From assembly GCF_011604685.1 (NCBI RefSeq), contig NZ_CP050063.1, positions 7,915,001 to 7,979,000 of the forward strand: 64,000 nt of DNA. Reading direction: 5' to 3'. A model generated the notes under the pieces. That model ran no database searches and was not told the origin of the DNA. It was given only the letters and a program-made list of their open reading frames with translations. Below, one piece after another: positions 46,716 through 54,960 of this stretch (positions within the stretch are counted from its first letter, which is position 1; every line of letters starts with the position of its first letter). Source of the stretch: Spirosoma aureum (GTDB taxonomy: Bacteria > Bacteroidota > Bacteroidia > Cytophagales > Spirosomataceae). Both the position numbers and the translations under genes were made by a program.

Positions 46716-47450
46716 TTAATTCACGGTTTTTCCAAGCGGCCTCAACATAACATCGTTTACGGTAATATTGCCCGGCTGACTAAGTGCATAAACCACGGCG
46801 TTAACGATGGCTTCCGAATCCATTTTGGGGATGCCATCCAGATTGCCATAAAGGGCACGTACGTTGGGACTGGTGATATCATGCCCTAGTTCGGTAGCTA
46901 CAGTACCCGGATAAATCGTCGTTACTTTAATTTTCTCGCCGACTTCCTTTCGGAGCGTTTCCATAATGGCCCGAACGGCAAATTTGGTACAGCTGTAGAC
47001 TCCACCACTTGGAAATGTATTTAAACCGCCCATTGACGAAGTAGCCAGAATATGCCCGTCTCCTCTTTCCAGCATATGCGGCAGCACAGCATTGATACCA
47101 TATAACACGCCTTTGATGTTGATATCAATCATGCGCTCCCACTCGGATACCTGGCCTTCCTCAAAGAATGAAAGCGGCATAATACCCGCATTATTCCATA
47201 ACACGTCTACCTGCCCAAACCTGCCGATTGCCTGCTGAATGAGGTTATCCATATCCCCCTGTTTGCTAACGTCGGTTCGCACATACATGGCGTGATCGTC
47301 AATTTCATTGATCAGGGCTTTCAGCTGATCTTCCCTTCGTGCAGCCAATACTACTTTAGCACCAAGCTGACCGAGTTTTCGGGCTGTAGCCGCGCCCATG
47401 CCACTACTGGCACCCGTGATAACAATCACTTTGTTATTAATAGATTCCAT
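46716..47450 (-). CDS. short-chain dehydrogenase/reductase
   Basis: 244 residues from ATG 47450 (MESINNKVIVITGASSGMGA); an upstream ATG at 47495 adds a non-homologous tail. Classical SDR: cofactor motif TGASSGMGAAT (12-22), NNAGIMPLS, catalytic Ser in ATSSMGG and YSCTKFA (Tyr-x3-Lys). The fold and C-terminal PGTVATELGHDI fit NAD(P)H-dependent oxidoreductases of the clavaldehyde dehydrogenase-like branch. Substrate unknown. It follows a second SDR in a minus-strand set with an AraC regulator, suggesting an inducible detoxification or aldehyde-handling set. Confidence 0.92.
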   Translation of the reverse strand: MESINNKVIVITGASSGMGAATARKLGQLGAKVVLAARREDQLKALINEIDDHAMYVRTDVSKQGDMDNLIQQAIGRFGQVDVLWNNAGIMPLSFFEEGQVSEWERMIDINIKGVLYGINAVLPHMLERGDGHILATSSMGGLNTFPSGGVYSCTKFAVRAIMETLRKEVGEKIKVTTIYPGTVATELGHDITSPNVRALYGNLDGIPKMDSEAIVNAVVYALSQPGNITVNDVMLRPLGKTVN

Positions 47451-47510
47451 GGTAGGATGATTGTGTGATAAGCCAGAATAAGCACGGCTAAACATTGCCT
47501 GTCGATCCGC

Positions 47511-48362
47511 TTATTTGTCTAGGTTAGTTGCTAACGTGATGTGTTTCCAGGATTCAATTTCTGCCGTTTCGGCCTTACGCGCATCAGTTAAGATCTGGTA
47601 AGCATCTGGCCCCATCAACAAGTGTACAGGCGGATTTTTCTCCTCGGCGAGTTTAACCAATGCAGCTACCAATTTATCGGGATCGCCCGGCTGGTTACCG
47701 TTTATCTGGCGCATGGCGGTTTCCAGTACTTCACTATTGTATCCTTCGATCCTGTTTTGGGCCACCATAAACGTACCCTTATCCAGAAAACTGGTTCTGA
47801 ACAATCCGGGGGCAACAACGGTCACTTTTACGCCAAACGGCTTGACCTCTTCTGCCAATGCTTCAGAAAGGCCAATCACAGCAAATTTTGCGGCATTATA
47901 ACTTGCTGCATTTCCATTACCCTTATACCCTGCAATGGAGGAAATGTTGATGATATGCCCTGATTGTTGTATTCTTAAGAAAGGCATTGCCGCTCTGATC
48001 ACGTTAAACGTCCCGAAAACATTAACCTCCATTGATTGGCGGAACTCCTGTGGGGTCAACGCTTCAACACTTCCCAGTATAAAATATCCCGCATTGTTGA
48101 CGATCACATCCAGACGGCCAAATGTTGAAACCGCCTGATTTATAGCCTTATCGACGCTTTCTCCGTTTGTGATGTCTACGGTCAATGGCAACAGATTTTC
48201 CGAGTGATCAGGTATCTGTTTTTCAATATCGGCCGCATTCCTGGACGTAGCGGCTACTTTGTTCCCGTTTAACAACAATAATTTAACCAGCGCAAGGCCA
48301 AAGCCTTTAGATGCCCCGGTAACAAACCAGACTTTTCCAATAGTCAAATTTTCCTGTACCAT
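47511..48362 (-). CDS. short-chain dehydrogenase/reductase
   Basis: 283 residues. Rossmann motif TGASKGFGLALVKLL (16-30), NNAGYFILG, Ser in NISSIAG, YNAAKFA (Tyr-x3-Lys) and PGLFRTSFL. This is the larger 'oxidoreductase with SDR fold' type frequent next to AraC regulators in Bacteroidota. NADP preference is likely (R/K after the first strand: AATSRNAADI). Its stop is 60 nt upstream of the next SDR start, so the two are probably one transcript from the AraC side. Confidence 0.92.
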   Translation of the reverse strand: MVQENLTIGKVWFVTGASKGFGLALVKLLLLNGNKVAATSRNAADIEKQIPDHSENLLPLTVDITNGESVDKAINQAVSTFGRLDVIVNNAGYFILGSVEALTPQEFRQSMEVNVFGTFNVIRAAMPFLRIQQSGHIINISSIAGYKGNGNAASYNAAKFAVIGLSEALAEEVKPFGVKVTVVAPGLFRTSFLDKGTFMVAQNRIEGYNSEVLETAMRQINGNQPGDPDKLVAALVKLAEEKNPPVHLLMGPDAYQILTDARKAETAEIESWKHITLATNLDK

Positions 48363-48431
48363 ACTGCTGTTTTTTATGGTACAAAATTAGAGTCAGTCAG
48401 TATGTAAAAATTATGCCAATCAAACATATAC

Positions 48432-49334
48432 TTATGAAATGGCAATAACGTCCCGGCGGAAATGATTGGGGGTTTGCCCTGTCTGCCTTTTGAAGAATAT
48501 ATTGAAATTAGACGCATGTTCAAAACCCAGACAATAGCCTATCTCGGCGATGTCCCAGTTGGTATGCAGCAATAAGGCTTTCGCTTCTTTGATTAACTTT
48601 TCGGCCAGATGTTCCGTCGTTGTTTTACCCGTGGTTTCCTTTAAGGCGCGGTTCAGGTGATTGGTATGAATGGCCAGTTGACCAGCAAATTCGCTGGCAT
48701 TTTTAAGCCGGACCGTATGCTGCGGTGAAGTAATAGGAAACTGCCTTTCCAGCAAGTCTAAAAACAGGGTGCTAATTCGGACTGAAGAACTACCGGGCAG
48801 CTTTTCTTTTTCAAGCGGTTCAATTTTAAGCGCTTCATGCATGATGATTTGCACATAACTGCGTAATAAATCATACTTATTTATATAGGAAGACTGCATC
48901 TCCGTAATCATTTGCTCAAAAACCCCAGCCAGAAACTGCATGGATTTTTGATCAGGAACCAGAACGTGATTACCACTGACTTTAAACAAAGGCGATTTTG
49001 ACAGGCTATCGGCCTTCAGGTGATGCGTAATAAAGTCTTCCGTAAATAAACAGGAATACCCTTTATCATTGGTCGACAAAGGCTCCCACGAGTAAGGTAT
49101 CATCGGATTAAAAAAAGCAATGACATTATCTTTAATATAAAAGCTCTTATCGGCATAAGACAGAACTCCTTCTGCCCTAATCACTAACGATATTTTATAA
49201 AAGTCCCTTCGGGTATGCGGCAATGGAGTTGTGCCGTGAATGTCTTCCGTTTTGTAAATGGCAAACTGCCCTGGCTCAGAATGATCTCTGGTCAGACGCT
49301 GATGAAAATCGTTGGTGGTTTCTTTTAGCTCCAT
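48432..49334 (-). CDS. AraC-family regulator
   Basis: 300 residues (ATG at 49334; GTG at 49337 also possible). N-terminal cupin-like sensor (HTRRDFYKISLVIRAEGVLS, DNVIAFFNPMIPYSWEP), C-terminal double HTH (FAGQLAIHTNHLNRALKETT, IAEIGYCLGFEHASNFNIFF, TGQTPNHFRR). It is transcribed toward the two SDR genes and divergent from TetR, with a 206-nt shared upstream region. Most likely it controls the SDR pair. The inducer is unknown. Confidence 0.92.
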   Translation of the reverse strand: MELKETTNDFHQRLTRDHSEPGQFAIYKTEDIHGTTPLPHTRRDFYKISLVIRAEGVLSYADKSFYIKDNVIAFFNPMIPYSWEPLSTNDKGYSCLFTEDFITHHLKADSLSKSPLFKVSGNHVLVPDQKSMQFLAGVFEQMITEMQSSYINKYDLLRSYVQIIMHEALKIEPLEKEKLPGSSSVRISTLFLDLLERQFPITSPQHTVRLKNASEFAGQLAIHTNHLNRALKETTGKTTTEHLAEKLIKEAKALLLHTNWDIAEIGYCLGFEHASNFNIFFKRQTGQTPNHFRRDVIAIS

Positions 49335-49454
49335 CACACAAAGTTATGTGATTCAAACAATACATTTCCCAACGATCTGCAATTTTCATACTACTTATTA
49401 CTACCTACAAACCCACCCGTTGGCAATCCCTAAAGTAGGTGTTCGTAAAAAATA

Positions 49455-49496
49455 AAGTAAACATTTTGATTAGTAAATAAACGTTTACTTACTTTG
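49455..49496 (+). promoter_or_regulatory. promoter and palindromic operator of tetR-like operon
   Basis: Bacteroidota-type promoter parts: TTTG (49465-49468), 20-nt spacer, TTACTTTG (49489-49496, one base off TANNTTTG). An inverted repeat AAGTAAAC (49455-49462) and GTTTACTT (49483-49490) overlaps both boxes, so a bound dimer would block RNA polymerase. This is the classical layout of TetR autorepression, 45 nt before the TetR start. Confidence 0.6.
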
Positions 49497-49540
49497 CAGC
49501 GTAATTTATTCTTCTCACTTTAAAAGGCAAGAAGTGCACG

Positions 49541-50137
49541 ATGAGACCTAAAAATTTAGAAAAGGAAGAAGCGATTCGAACCATAGCGCTTCAAATAATC
49601 GCCGAAGAAGGTCTGGAAAATCTGAGTATGCAGAAACTGGCAAAAGCTGCCAATGTATCGCCACGCACGATCTATATAAAATACGATAGCAAAGAGGATT
49701 TTCTGGTAAAGCTATTCATTGATGAGGTGTTAGGAGCTTATGAAAAAGCAGTACTGGAAACGTTTCGCTCCGACATGGACTTTCCGGAAGGTATAAAAAC
49801 GATCTGGCTGAACACGTTCCGGTATTTGACAGGGAACAAACACCATTTTGCCCTGATCCAGCATGGCAAAGCATCTCCTTTGTTGAATAAAGCCTACCAG
49901 AAAGCAAACATCAAACAAGGGCACTTTTTCGCACCTATACATCACTTCCTCGAGCGTCATATTGCAACCGGTGTCATCCGAAACTTTCCTTTTGATGTGC
50001 ACCGAGCGCTGTTGTTTTCGCCCCTTCTCGACTTAGCAAGTGAGTATTTTGATTACCGGGAAAGACCGCACCAAATCATTACCGAAGAACTGGTTTTAGC
50101 CTGTTGCGATGTGCTGATAAAAGGAATGTTGAACTGA
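49541..50137 (+). CDS. TetR-family transcriptional regulator
   Basis: 198 residues. The N-terminal HTH spans about 8-55: EEAIRTIALQIIAEEGLENL, SMQKLAKAANVSPRTIYIKY, DSKEDFLVKLFIDEV. The C-terminal all-helical half is the ligand and dimer domain and is not conserved. The following monooxygenase starts 13 nt after the stop, so they form an operon. The palindrome at 49455-49490 overlapping the promoter suggests repression of its own operon, relieved by a small molecule. Confidence 0.92.
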   Translation: MRPKNLEKEEAIRTIALQIIAEEGLENLSMQKLAKAANVSPRTIYIKYDSKEDFLVKLFIDEVLGAYEKAVLETFRSDMDFPEGIKTIWLNTFRYLTGNKHHFALIQHGKASPLLNKAYQKANIKQGHFFAPIHHFLERHIATGVIRNFPFDVHRALLFSPLLDLASEYFDYRERPHQIITEELVLACCDVLIKGMLN

Positions 50138-50150
50138 AAAAACAAAAGCA

Positions 50151-51293
50151 ATGAACATACTTAACAATAAGAAAATAGCTATCGTGGGCGGAGGCCCAGG
50201 CGGATTAACACTCGCAAGGCTGTTGCAAATGAGCGGTGTAGACGTACAAGTGTATGAACGGGATATGCATAAAGATGCCAGGCCAAAAGGAGCCACCCTG
50301 GATTTGCATGAGGAGTCCGGGCTGGCGGCTTTGCACGAAGCCGGACTGATGGAAGCGTTTAACGCCAATTATCGACCGGGGGCCGACAAACTGCGCATCG
50401 TCGATAAAAACGCAACTATTTTATTTGACGATGATGCAAACGGTAAGGAAGAAACAGCCCGGCCCGAAATTGATCGCGGTCCCTTGCAGACAATTTTACT
50501 CGATTCCCTACAACCCACCACTGTTGTCTGGAATAGCCATTTTGTGTCGCTTTCACCGCAAAATGATTCCTGGAAACTGGACTTTAAAAACGGCACCTCT
50601 GTGATTGCTGATGTAGTGATTGCAGCAGACGGGGCAAACTCAAAGATTCGTCCATACATCACCCCCATCAAGCCTTTCTATTCTGGGGTTACGGGCATAG
50701 AAGGCACTGTATATCAATCTGAAACAGCAAGCCCAACAATACATGAACTGTTGAATGGGGGAAAAATATTTGCGATGAGTGACGAGAAGAGTTTGATCGT
50801 AAGCTCAAAGGGTGATGGCAGTCTGGTGTTTTATACGGGCTGTAAAACCGATGAATACTGGAGTCAGGAAAGTGGAATCGATTTCTCCGACAAAGCGCAG
50901 GTACTTGCCTGGTTCAAAGTCACCTATTCGGGCTGGGATAGTGTTTGGGAGGAGTTGTTTGACAATGCGACTGCTCCTTTTGTGCCTCGTCCGTTTTATT
51001 GCATGCCTTTAGATCAGACCTGGAAAGCGTTACCAAACCTGACAATGCTGGGTGATGCCGCCCACCTTATGCCCCCCTATGCCGGTGAAGGCGTGAATAT
51101 GGCCATGCTCGACGCACTGGAACTCAGTAAATGCCTAACCAGCGACGATTTCCCCGACATACAATCAGCCATTGCCAGCTATGAAAAACAGATGCGCACG
51201 AGAGCCTCGGCAACGGCATTCGCTACACTGGAATCAACGGCTGCGTTGCATTCGCCAGAAGCCATCTCCTTTCTCATGGAGATCGTCGCTTAA
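50151..51293 (+). CDS. TetX-like FAD-dependent monooxygenase
   Basis: 380 residues, class A flavoprotein monooxygenase of the PHBH fold. FAD motif IAIVGGGPGGLTLARLLQMS (9-28), DG motif VIAADGANSKIR and GD motif TMLGDAAHLMPPYAGEGVN. Order and several blocks (VYERDMHKDARPKGATLDLH, ARPEIDRGPLQTILLDSL) are closely like the tetracycline-inactivating enzyme TetX. However, at positions aligned by eye with TetX tetracycline-contact residues (Gln192, Arg213, His234), Glu, Lys and Val are found, so tetracycline may not be the substrate. Co-transcribed with the TetR regulator; the natural ligand is unknown. Confidence 0.9.
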   Translation: MNILNNKKIAIVGGGPGGLTLARLLQMSGVDVQVYERDMHKDARPKGATLDLHEESGLAALHEAGLMEAFNANYRPGADKLRIVDKNATILFDDDANGKEETARPEIDRGPLQTILLDSLQPTTVVWNSHFVSLSPQNDSWKLDFKNGTSVIADVVIAADGANSKIRPYITPIKPFYSGVTGIEGTVYQSETASPTIHELLNGGKIFAMSDEKSLIVSSKGDGSLVFYTGCKTDEYWSQESGIDFSDKAQVLAWFKVTYSGWDSVWEELFDNATAPFVPRPFYCMPLDQTWKALPNLTMLGDAAHLMPPYAGEGVNMAMLDALELSKCLTSDDFPDIQSAIASYEKQMRTRASATAFATLESTAALHSPEAISFLMEIVA

Positions 51294-51360
51294 GCTAATT
51301 TCGACTCGCATCCTTCTGAGTACCTAAAGGCTATCATTATGTTTTGACGCTCTTTTTCAG

Positions 51361-51861
51361 TCATTCCGACGTAGCTGTGCTTTCCCGCAAATCCAGTATG
51401 TGCACCCAGAACCGAATGTCGGCACTGCTCTGCATCTGGAAAATTAGCCAGAAAATACTGTACCAGACCGCTATAGGCATCAATCCACTGATCACGATAT
51501 TTAGATCTCCAGCCTTAAAAAACTCGCTAACACTCAGGAAAAGAAAAAACGCTAACGGAAACGCAAACACAAGAAAAGCGACAATCAGAACTGGATTGGG
51601 GCTCAAACTGAGTGAAAGCATTGTTTTGCCCTGCCTGCTTTTATACATGCCCTCTATACTCGGGGCAAAACTCTGTTTTTTGATTTTACTACTCACTTTC
51701 CGCACCGAAAACCTGTAGGTCGTAAAATCGCCGTAGTATGGTTTGTGGCTATAAAAGCTAAATCCGGTTATGACATATTCGCTTAAATAGTGTCGAATCT
51801 GGTCTGGAGTTAGTTCAGTCTGGTAGTTAATCTGACGATAGGGCAAGAGCGTAGTTCGCAT
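51361..51861 (-). CDS. membrane protein, unknown
   Basis: 166 residues. The first ~85 are soluble and basic (LTPDQIRHYLSEYVITGFSF, YRFSVRKVSSKIKKQSFAPS). Two TM helices follow (PVLIVAFLVFAFPLAFFLFL, IVISGLMPIAVWYSIFWLIF). No family is recognised. It is convergent with the monooxygenase gene and on the same strand as the downstream unit of unknown envelope proteins. Confidence 0.7.
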   Translation of the reverse strand: MRTTLLPYRQINYQTELTPDQIRHYLSEYVITGFSFYSHKPYYGDFTTYRFSVRKVSSKIKKQSFAPSIEGMYKSRQGKTMLSLSLSPNPVLIVAFLVFAFPLAFFLFLSVSEFFKAGDLNIVISGLMPIAVWYSIFWLIFQMQSSADIRFWVHILDLRESTATSE

Positions 51862-51918
51862 GAACAGAATCGGTAGAGATAAAAAGCAGGTCCGACAGTG
51901 AGTGTACGATACAGCTAA

Positions 51919-52683
51919 TCAGTGCATTGGATTTCCCGTAAAATCGGTACTGACAATTTCTCTGAATTGCTCAAGCCCATCGGTTGATTTGAGTCGGTTA
52001 TTCTTCGCAAATAACCATTGAACATTAGGGCAACCGCGTAACGTTTTCAAATCAGCAATCTGATTGTCAGACACATCAAGTCGGCCTATCTTCTCTGATT
52101 GCAGGCCACTCATATCGAACAATTGACAGTTTTTAAGGTATAAGTCGCCTAGTGCAGGAAGCTTTGAAAAAAGAGCCAGGTCAGAGATCCGATGATCCGA
52201 CAGGTTAAGAGCGGTTACGTGTCCTTTCTGCACACAAATCTCAAAACGACTGGGAGGATTAACCGATTGAGCGATGTGCCAGTGCTCGGTAAAAACAGCG
52301 TTCTGCAAGCCCATACCTGCCTCTTTCGCGAGTTGCTCGACAGCAGCTTTCTCGGCAGGATCAAGCCTCGAAAAATCATAATCATACTGTCCCGGCGCGG
52401 CTCTGCCATGTCCGGCTTCCATAAAGAAAGCGGTGGCATACAGGCCTAAGCCAAATGCACAAAGTCCCAGCGACAACAAGGCCGTAATTTTATGATCACC
52501 GAAGCCTTTGAATGCCCACCAGGTTGCCAACAGGTATAGGAGGAAGCAGACTAACAGCATCGGTATGCTTAACCATGCAGGTATTTTTTTCAGGAACGAA
52601 TTGGGATCCGTCAGTCCCACGGTAAACGTATAGCCCAAAAAGCATGTAAGAGCAAACGAGAGCAATAAACTGCGAATGGCCAT
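51919..52683 (-). CDS. membrane protein with leucine-rich repeats
   Basis: 254 residues from the ATG at 52683 (MAIRSLLLSFALTCFLGYTF). Three TM helices in the first ~95 residues (LLLSFALTCFLGYTF, LSIPMLLVCFLLYLLATWWA, ALLSLGLCAFGLGLYATAFF). The exposed C-terminal half holds about five 21-22-residue leucine-rich repeats (VTALNLSDHRISDLALFSKL, LGDLYLKNCQLFDMSGLQSE, IGRLDVSDNQIADLKTLRGC, VQWLFAKNNRLKSTDGLEQF), giving an internalin-like solenoid. A start at 52722 would overlap the upstream lipoprotein gene. Possibly a partner-binding envelope protein. Confidence 0.7.
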   Translation of the reverse strand: MAIRSLLLSFALTCFLGYTFTVGLTDPNSFLKKIPAWLSIPMLLVCFLLYLLATWWAFKGFGDHKITALLSLGLCAFGLGLYATAFFMEAGHGRAAPGQYDYDFSRLDPAEKAAVEQLAKEAGMGLQNAVFTEHWHIAQSVNPPSRFEICVQKGHVTALNLSDHRISDLALFSKLPALGDLYLKNCQLFDMSGLQSEKIGRLDVSDNQIADLKTLRGCPNVQWLFAKNNRLKSTDGLEQFREIVSTDFTGNPMH

Positions 52684-52696
52684 GAGGAATGCCTGC

Positions 52697-53854
52697 TTAT
52701 ACGTGAAACCAATATAATACACCTGCTTTTAGCACATAGACGGATCCATTTGCGGATTGCAGGTAAAAGTCGTTTGATAGAGCCAGCGGGTAAATCCACT
52801 TGAAGCGAGCGGTCTTCTTACCAAGTTTCAGGTCGAAATAAAACAGAAATTCGTCAAATGAATTTCCTCCCCACATCAGGTCACCGTATTTTGCGGTTAT
52901 TCCCTCCGTCAGTTGTAATACGCTCGTTCTATCGGTTACTGACTGGCCTTCTACCAGCGTGAAGCGACCTTCCGACAGGGATGTGTTTGCGTTGCTTCGG
53001 TCCATGACTACCCTGGTGTTCACATCATATGGATGGAATTTGACGCCCGCCTTTTGAATAAACGCTTCATCCAGCGTAAACGCAGTTGTGTTGCCGTCGG
53101 CAAATTTGGTAAAAACATAGGACGCATAGTTATCAGGACTCCGGTAGGCAAAAGACGATTTACCAGCCCTCATGCGTGCCAATGCGTAAGCCTCGTAATA
53201 GGCCTTATGCCGATCGGGTTCAAACTGAGTTCTCAGGTCCGACCGGGCTTTTCGAATGGCCTCCCAGTAAGCATCCGCGTTGGTTTTGTTGCCTTTCAGT
53301 ACTGCCAGTGTTATCGAATCGGCTTCCTGAATATCAAATTGCTGGCCGATCTCATTCTTTTTCTGTCGATACCACGCCTGACCTTCCCGGTCCACCCTTA
53401 CCCAATCTTTTTCTTTTTGATCATCAGGATAGTTCCCTGTCCAGAATGCATGGACTTTATCAACGACCTTAAACGCATCCAGATCAACACGATAAAACAG
53501 GCCCGAAAACTCCCAAAGTAGCAAATTCGGTTGCAACAGGGCCAATTCCATTTCTTGAATGCTCATCTCACCAAACGGGAGCTGGCGCAACCGATGACCC
53601 GCCTGATCGAATTCAACCAGTGTATGTTCGGCAAACACCCCCGTTGATGCAGTCAGAACAATCGCGTAGATTTTCGTTTTATCCGCCGAGAAGATAAAGT
53701 TACGAATCATCGTGTCCGGCAATGAATCGACCCGAATGCTGGCATTATCGACTTGCGGTAAAAGCGGTATGTCGGGGTGCGTATCCGTACGCATGAAACA
53801 ACCCGACAAGGACCAGGAAAGCAGGCTTACGCAAAGAAGGGTGGTATAGTTCAT
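52697..53854 (-). CDS. lipoprotein of unknown function
   Basis: 385 residues. Signal MNYTTLLCVSLLSWSLSGC with lipobox Cys at 19. A C-terminal half of regular strands (RVVMDRSNANTSLSEGRFTL, ILQLTEG-like VLQLTEGITAKYG, EFLFYFDLKLGKKTARFKWI) suggests a beta-propeller or beta-sandwich fold. The middle is helical (AYWEAIRKARSDLRTQFEPD, KAYYEAYALARMRAGKSSFA). No motif gives a function. It precedes the LRR membrane protein by 13 nt, so the two may form a surface complex. Confidence 0.75.
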   Translation of the reverse strand: MNYTTLLCVSLLSWSLSGCFMRTDTHPDIPLLPQVDNASIRVDSLPDTMIRNFIFSADKTKIYAIVLTASTGVFAEHTLVEFDQAGHRLRQLPFGEMSIQEMELALLQPNLLLWEFSGLFYRVDLDAFKVVDKVHAFWTGNYPDDQKEKDWVRVDREGQAWYRQKKNEIGQQFDIQEADSITLAVLKGNKTNADAYWEAIRKARSDLRTQFEPDRHKAYYEAYALARMRAGKSSFAYRSPDNYASYVFTKFADGNTTAFTLDEAFIQKAGVKFHPYDVNTRVVMDRSNANTSLSEGRFTLVEGQSVTDRTSVLQLTEGITAKYGDLMWGGNSFDEFLFYFDLKLGKKTARFKWIYPLALSNDFYLQSANGSVYVLKAGVLYWFHV

Positions 53855-53909
53855 CTGAATTCACCAAAAGCCGGTAATCTTTTCATGGCCATCAGTCATT
53901 TTACTCCGC

Positions 53910-54407
53910 CTAGTTCGACCAGTTTGGGAACTGTTCCTTCAGCTGATCATCCAACTCGTCGGCCCACAATTCCAGGTCAACAATGCAGGTTGTTAGTTCC
54001 TGATAGTCCATACCCCGAATATCGCGCTCATAGGTTGCATACACGGTTTGTGTCTTGGGAGCAATGCACAACTTCACACCCAGACGTAGGTCGTTCAGTT
54101 CGAGCAGGTGCCGATAGAAACTAAGCAGGTTATTGGCCGGAATTTCGAGCAGAGGAGAGAAAATTCGCAGATAATCACGTCGGCTTCCATTCGGAAAATG
54201 GATGGTTTGAATGAATACTTCAATCGTGGCTGAGCCATTTTTCCAGAGCCAGTTGCTGTTTTTGGGATTATAGGTGCTCTCTTTGGTCAATCCAATAGAC
54301 TCGACATAGTGTTGAATCATGGTCGTAACCCGATTGTACTGTTCATTGTAAGCAGCTTCCTGTACATCAGAAGGTCTGGCCGGAGCCGGGTTTTTAATTG
54401 GTTCCAT
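53910..54407 (-). CDS. YbjN-like (T3S chaperone fold) protein
   Basis: 165 residues without signal peptide. Layout of the CesT/YbjN-like fold: N-terminal helix (EQYNRVTTMIQHYVESIGL), beta-strand region (WLWKNGSATIEVFIQTIHF, YLRIFSPLLEIPANNLLSFY), central helix, then KLCIAPKTQTVYATYERDIR and a C-terminal Asp/Glu-rich helix. Such proteins are small cytoplasmic chaperone-like factors. In Bacteroidota they occur beside unknown envelope genes, as here, but client and role are unknown. Confidence 0.65.
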   Translation of the reverse strand: MEPIKNPAPARPSDVQEAAYNEQYNRVTTMIQHYVESIGLTKESTYNPKNSNWLWKNGSATIEVFIQTIHFPNGSRRDYLRIFSPLLEIPANNLLSFYRHLLELNDLRLGVKLCIAPKTQTVYATYERDIRGMDYQELTTCIVDLELWADELDDQLKEQFPNWSN

Positions 54408-54657
54408 TTGCTTAGGGTAGTTTTAGAATAACTCGTTTGAACAGGTCAAAACTACTACGCCAGCAGAGGCATTATAAACCAACTCTATGCCTAGCCCGTT
54501 TGGCTTTACAAGTGGTGTAAACTGCCTTAAAAGTGGTCATTTGTTCCTCAGCAGGAAGGCTTGCCCTGTCTTGTCAGGAACTCTTCTCTTCCCGTCTTCT
54601 CGCAGGAACTGGTCGCAAGTTTGTCAATGCAGTAAGTCATCTGGTTGTGAATTGCCG

Positions 54658-54918
54658 CTAATCTTTAAGATCTACGTTAGTCAGTAAGTATTGCTGGATA
54701 ATCCAGTCTTCAGCAGCCTGCTGCGAAACCCCGCCCAGGCCCTGAACGTAAGCTTTATTAAAATCTGGTTCAGCTTTCAAAAACACATGATAACCTGCCC
54801 CCTGAAACCAGCCAGCTTCCAGTGGTGATTTCGCCAGAATCGCTTGCCGTTCCGCTTCGGTAAGCCGTTCAATCTGCCGTCGAAGCCGTCGGTTTTTGCA
54901 ATATTTTTTCCAAAGCAT
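54658..54918 (-). CDS. small cytoplasmic protein, unknown
   Basis: 86 residues with Lys/Arg/Gln-rich N-terminal helix (MLWKKYCKNRRLRRQIERLT) and acidic, hydrophilic C-terminus. No signal, TM helix or known motif. It starts 42 nt downstream of the TPM gene stop in the same direction. Open frame with balanced composition; probably real but unrecognised. Confidence 0.5.
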   Translation of the reverse strand: MLWKKYCKNRRLRRQIERLTEAERQAILAKSPLEAGWFQGAGYHVFLKAEPDFNKAYVQGLGGVSQQAAEDWIIQQYLLTNVDLKD

Positions 54919-54960
54919 ACCCCTAATTGTAAGCGTCTGACCTGCTTTCCGTTCATCGAA

